In this document: piece by piece, positions 13,104 through 13,253 of the stretch
Position numbering within the stretch: the first letter of the stretch is position 1
How the letters are laid out: every line of letters begins with the position of its first letter
Assembly (NCBI GenBank): GCA_035642415.1
Contig: DASQSI010000262.1
Coordinates: 1 to 13,253 of the forward strand
Direction of reading: 5' to 3'
Origin: Rubrobacter_F sp035642415
Lineage (GTDB): Bacteria > Actinomycetota > Rubrobacteria > Rubrobacterales > Rubrobacteraceae
DNA length: 13,253 nt
The notes under the pieces: model-generated
Told to the model about the DNA's origin: nothing
Seen by the model: only the letters and a program-made list of their open reading frames with translations
Databases searched by the model: none
Program-made: the position numbers and the translations under genes

Positions 13104-13253
13104 CTAATCATGCCAGTTCCGTCTGTCGGGGGCGGCGACGGCCAGGCCGGTGGCCACCGACAGGTAACCAACCAGGTAGAGGCCTTCGACTATCAAGGAG
13201 AAGCTTCCCCAAGGGTTTGCCCAATTCCCGACGGCGTCTTCGAAGCCAGCCAA
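13104..13253 (-). CDS. C-terminal 49 residues of a membrane protein (gene runs off the window)
   Basis: The minus-strand frame open from the window edge reads LAGFEDAVGNWANPWGSFSL, then IVEGLYLVGYLSVATGLAVA and APDRRNWHD before TAG (13106-13104). It contains one membrane helix (about residues 18-40 of the fragment) and a short polar tail. It ends 49 bp before the GTG of the cytochrome/Mo-oxidoreductase gene on the same strand, so the two are probably co-transcribed and this may be an accessory membrane subunit. No family can be named from this fragment. Confidence 0.6.
   Translation of the reverse strand: MAGFEDAVGNWANPWGSFSLIVEGLYLVGYLSVATGLAVAAPDRRNWHD

Noticed and set aside
1..13253. CRISPR arrays, tRNA or rRNA genes, insertion sequences
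   Set aside because: No regularly spaced repeats, cloverleaf sequence, transposase motif or terminal inverted repeat pair was seen.

Overview
The window reads as chromosomal DNA from a moderately high-GC actinobacterium, most likely Rubrobacter or a close relative. This placement is inference. It rests on the GC-rich coding style with frequent ATA, AGG and GTA codons, many GTG starts, the set of small secreted or membrane proteins, and a carboxy-terminal-processing protease followed by an SmpB-like start. No rRNA, tRNA, CRISPR array, insertion sequence or phage structural gene was found.

Layout. Positions 1-1287 (minus) hold the first codons of a probable smpB and a complete S41/PDZ processing protease. 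Positions 1390-4188 (plus) hold a series of small, mostly unnamed membrane or secreted proteins: a 57-aa two-helix protein, a 149-aa secreted protein with its own promoter and operator-like repeat, a 75-aa protein and a multi-pass membrane protein. The series ends in a broken 'conserved TM helix' (MscS-neighbour type) gene. A perfect 13-bp bidirectional terminator at 4242-4286 separates these from two minus-strand envelope proteins (4352-4600 and 4739-5236). A plus-strand DUF5049-like gene, a GlsB/YeaQ-type membrane protein and an overlapping pair of small unknown genes with a very good promoter follow up to 6803.

Positions 6952-8836 (minus) hold a universal stress protein gene with two inactivating lesions behind an intact selenium-binding protein/methanethiol oxidase. 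Positions 9000-9257 hold the 3' remnant of an alpha/beta hydrolase, and 9268-9399 an overlooked 43-aa membrane protein. Positions 9538-11204 (plus) hold a frameshifted CPBP-family membrane protease and an intact TauE/SafE exporter. Positions 11561-13253 (minus) hold a fused cytochrome b/molybdopterin oxidoreductase preceded by the end of another membrane protein gene.

How the parts fit. The right-hand part has a sulfur and redox flavour: a methanethiol oxidase-family protein (products sulfide, formaldehyde and peroxide), a sulfite-exporter-family permease, and a membrane-bound sulfite-oxidase-fold enzyme with its own haem b electron conduit. They are not one operon, so a joint role is inference. 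The other striking feature is four damaged genes (TM-helix protein, UspA, alpha/beta hydrolase, CPBP protease) within about 6.6 kb, which suggests active gene decay or sequence errors. No clearly new multi-gene system stands out. The best leads are the b-type cytochrome/Mo-oxidase fusion, the protease lacking its usual catalytic lysine, the cluster of uncharacterised small envelope proteins, and several regulatory hairpins.
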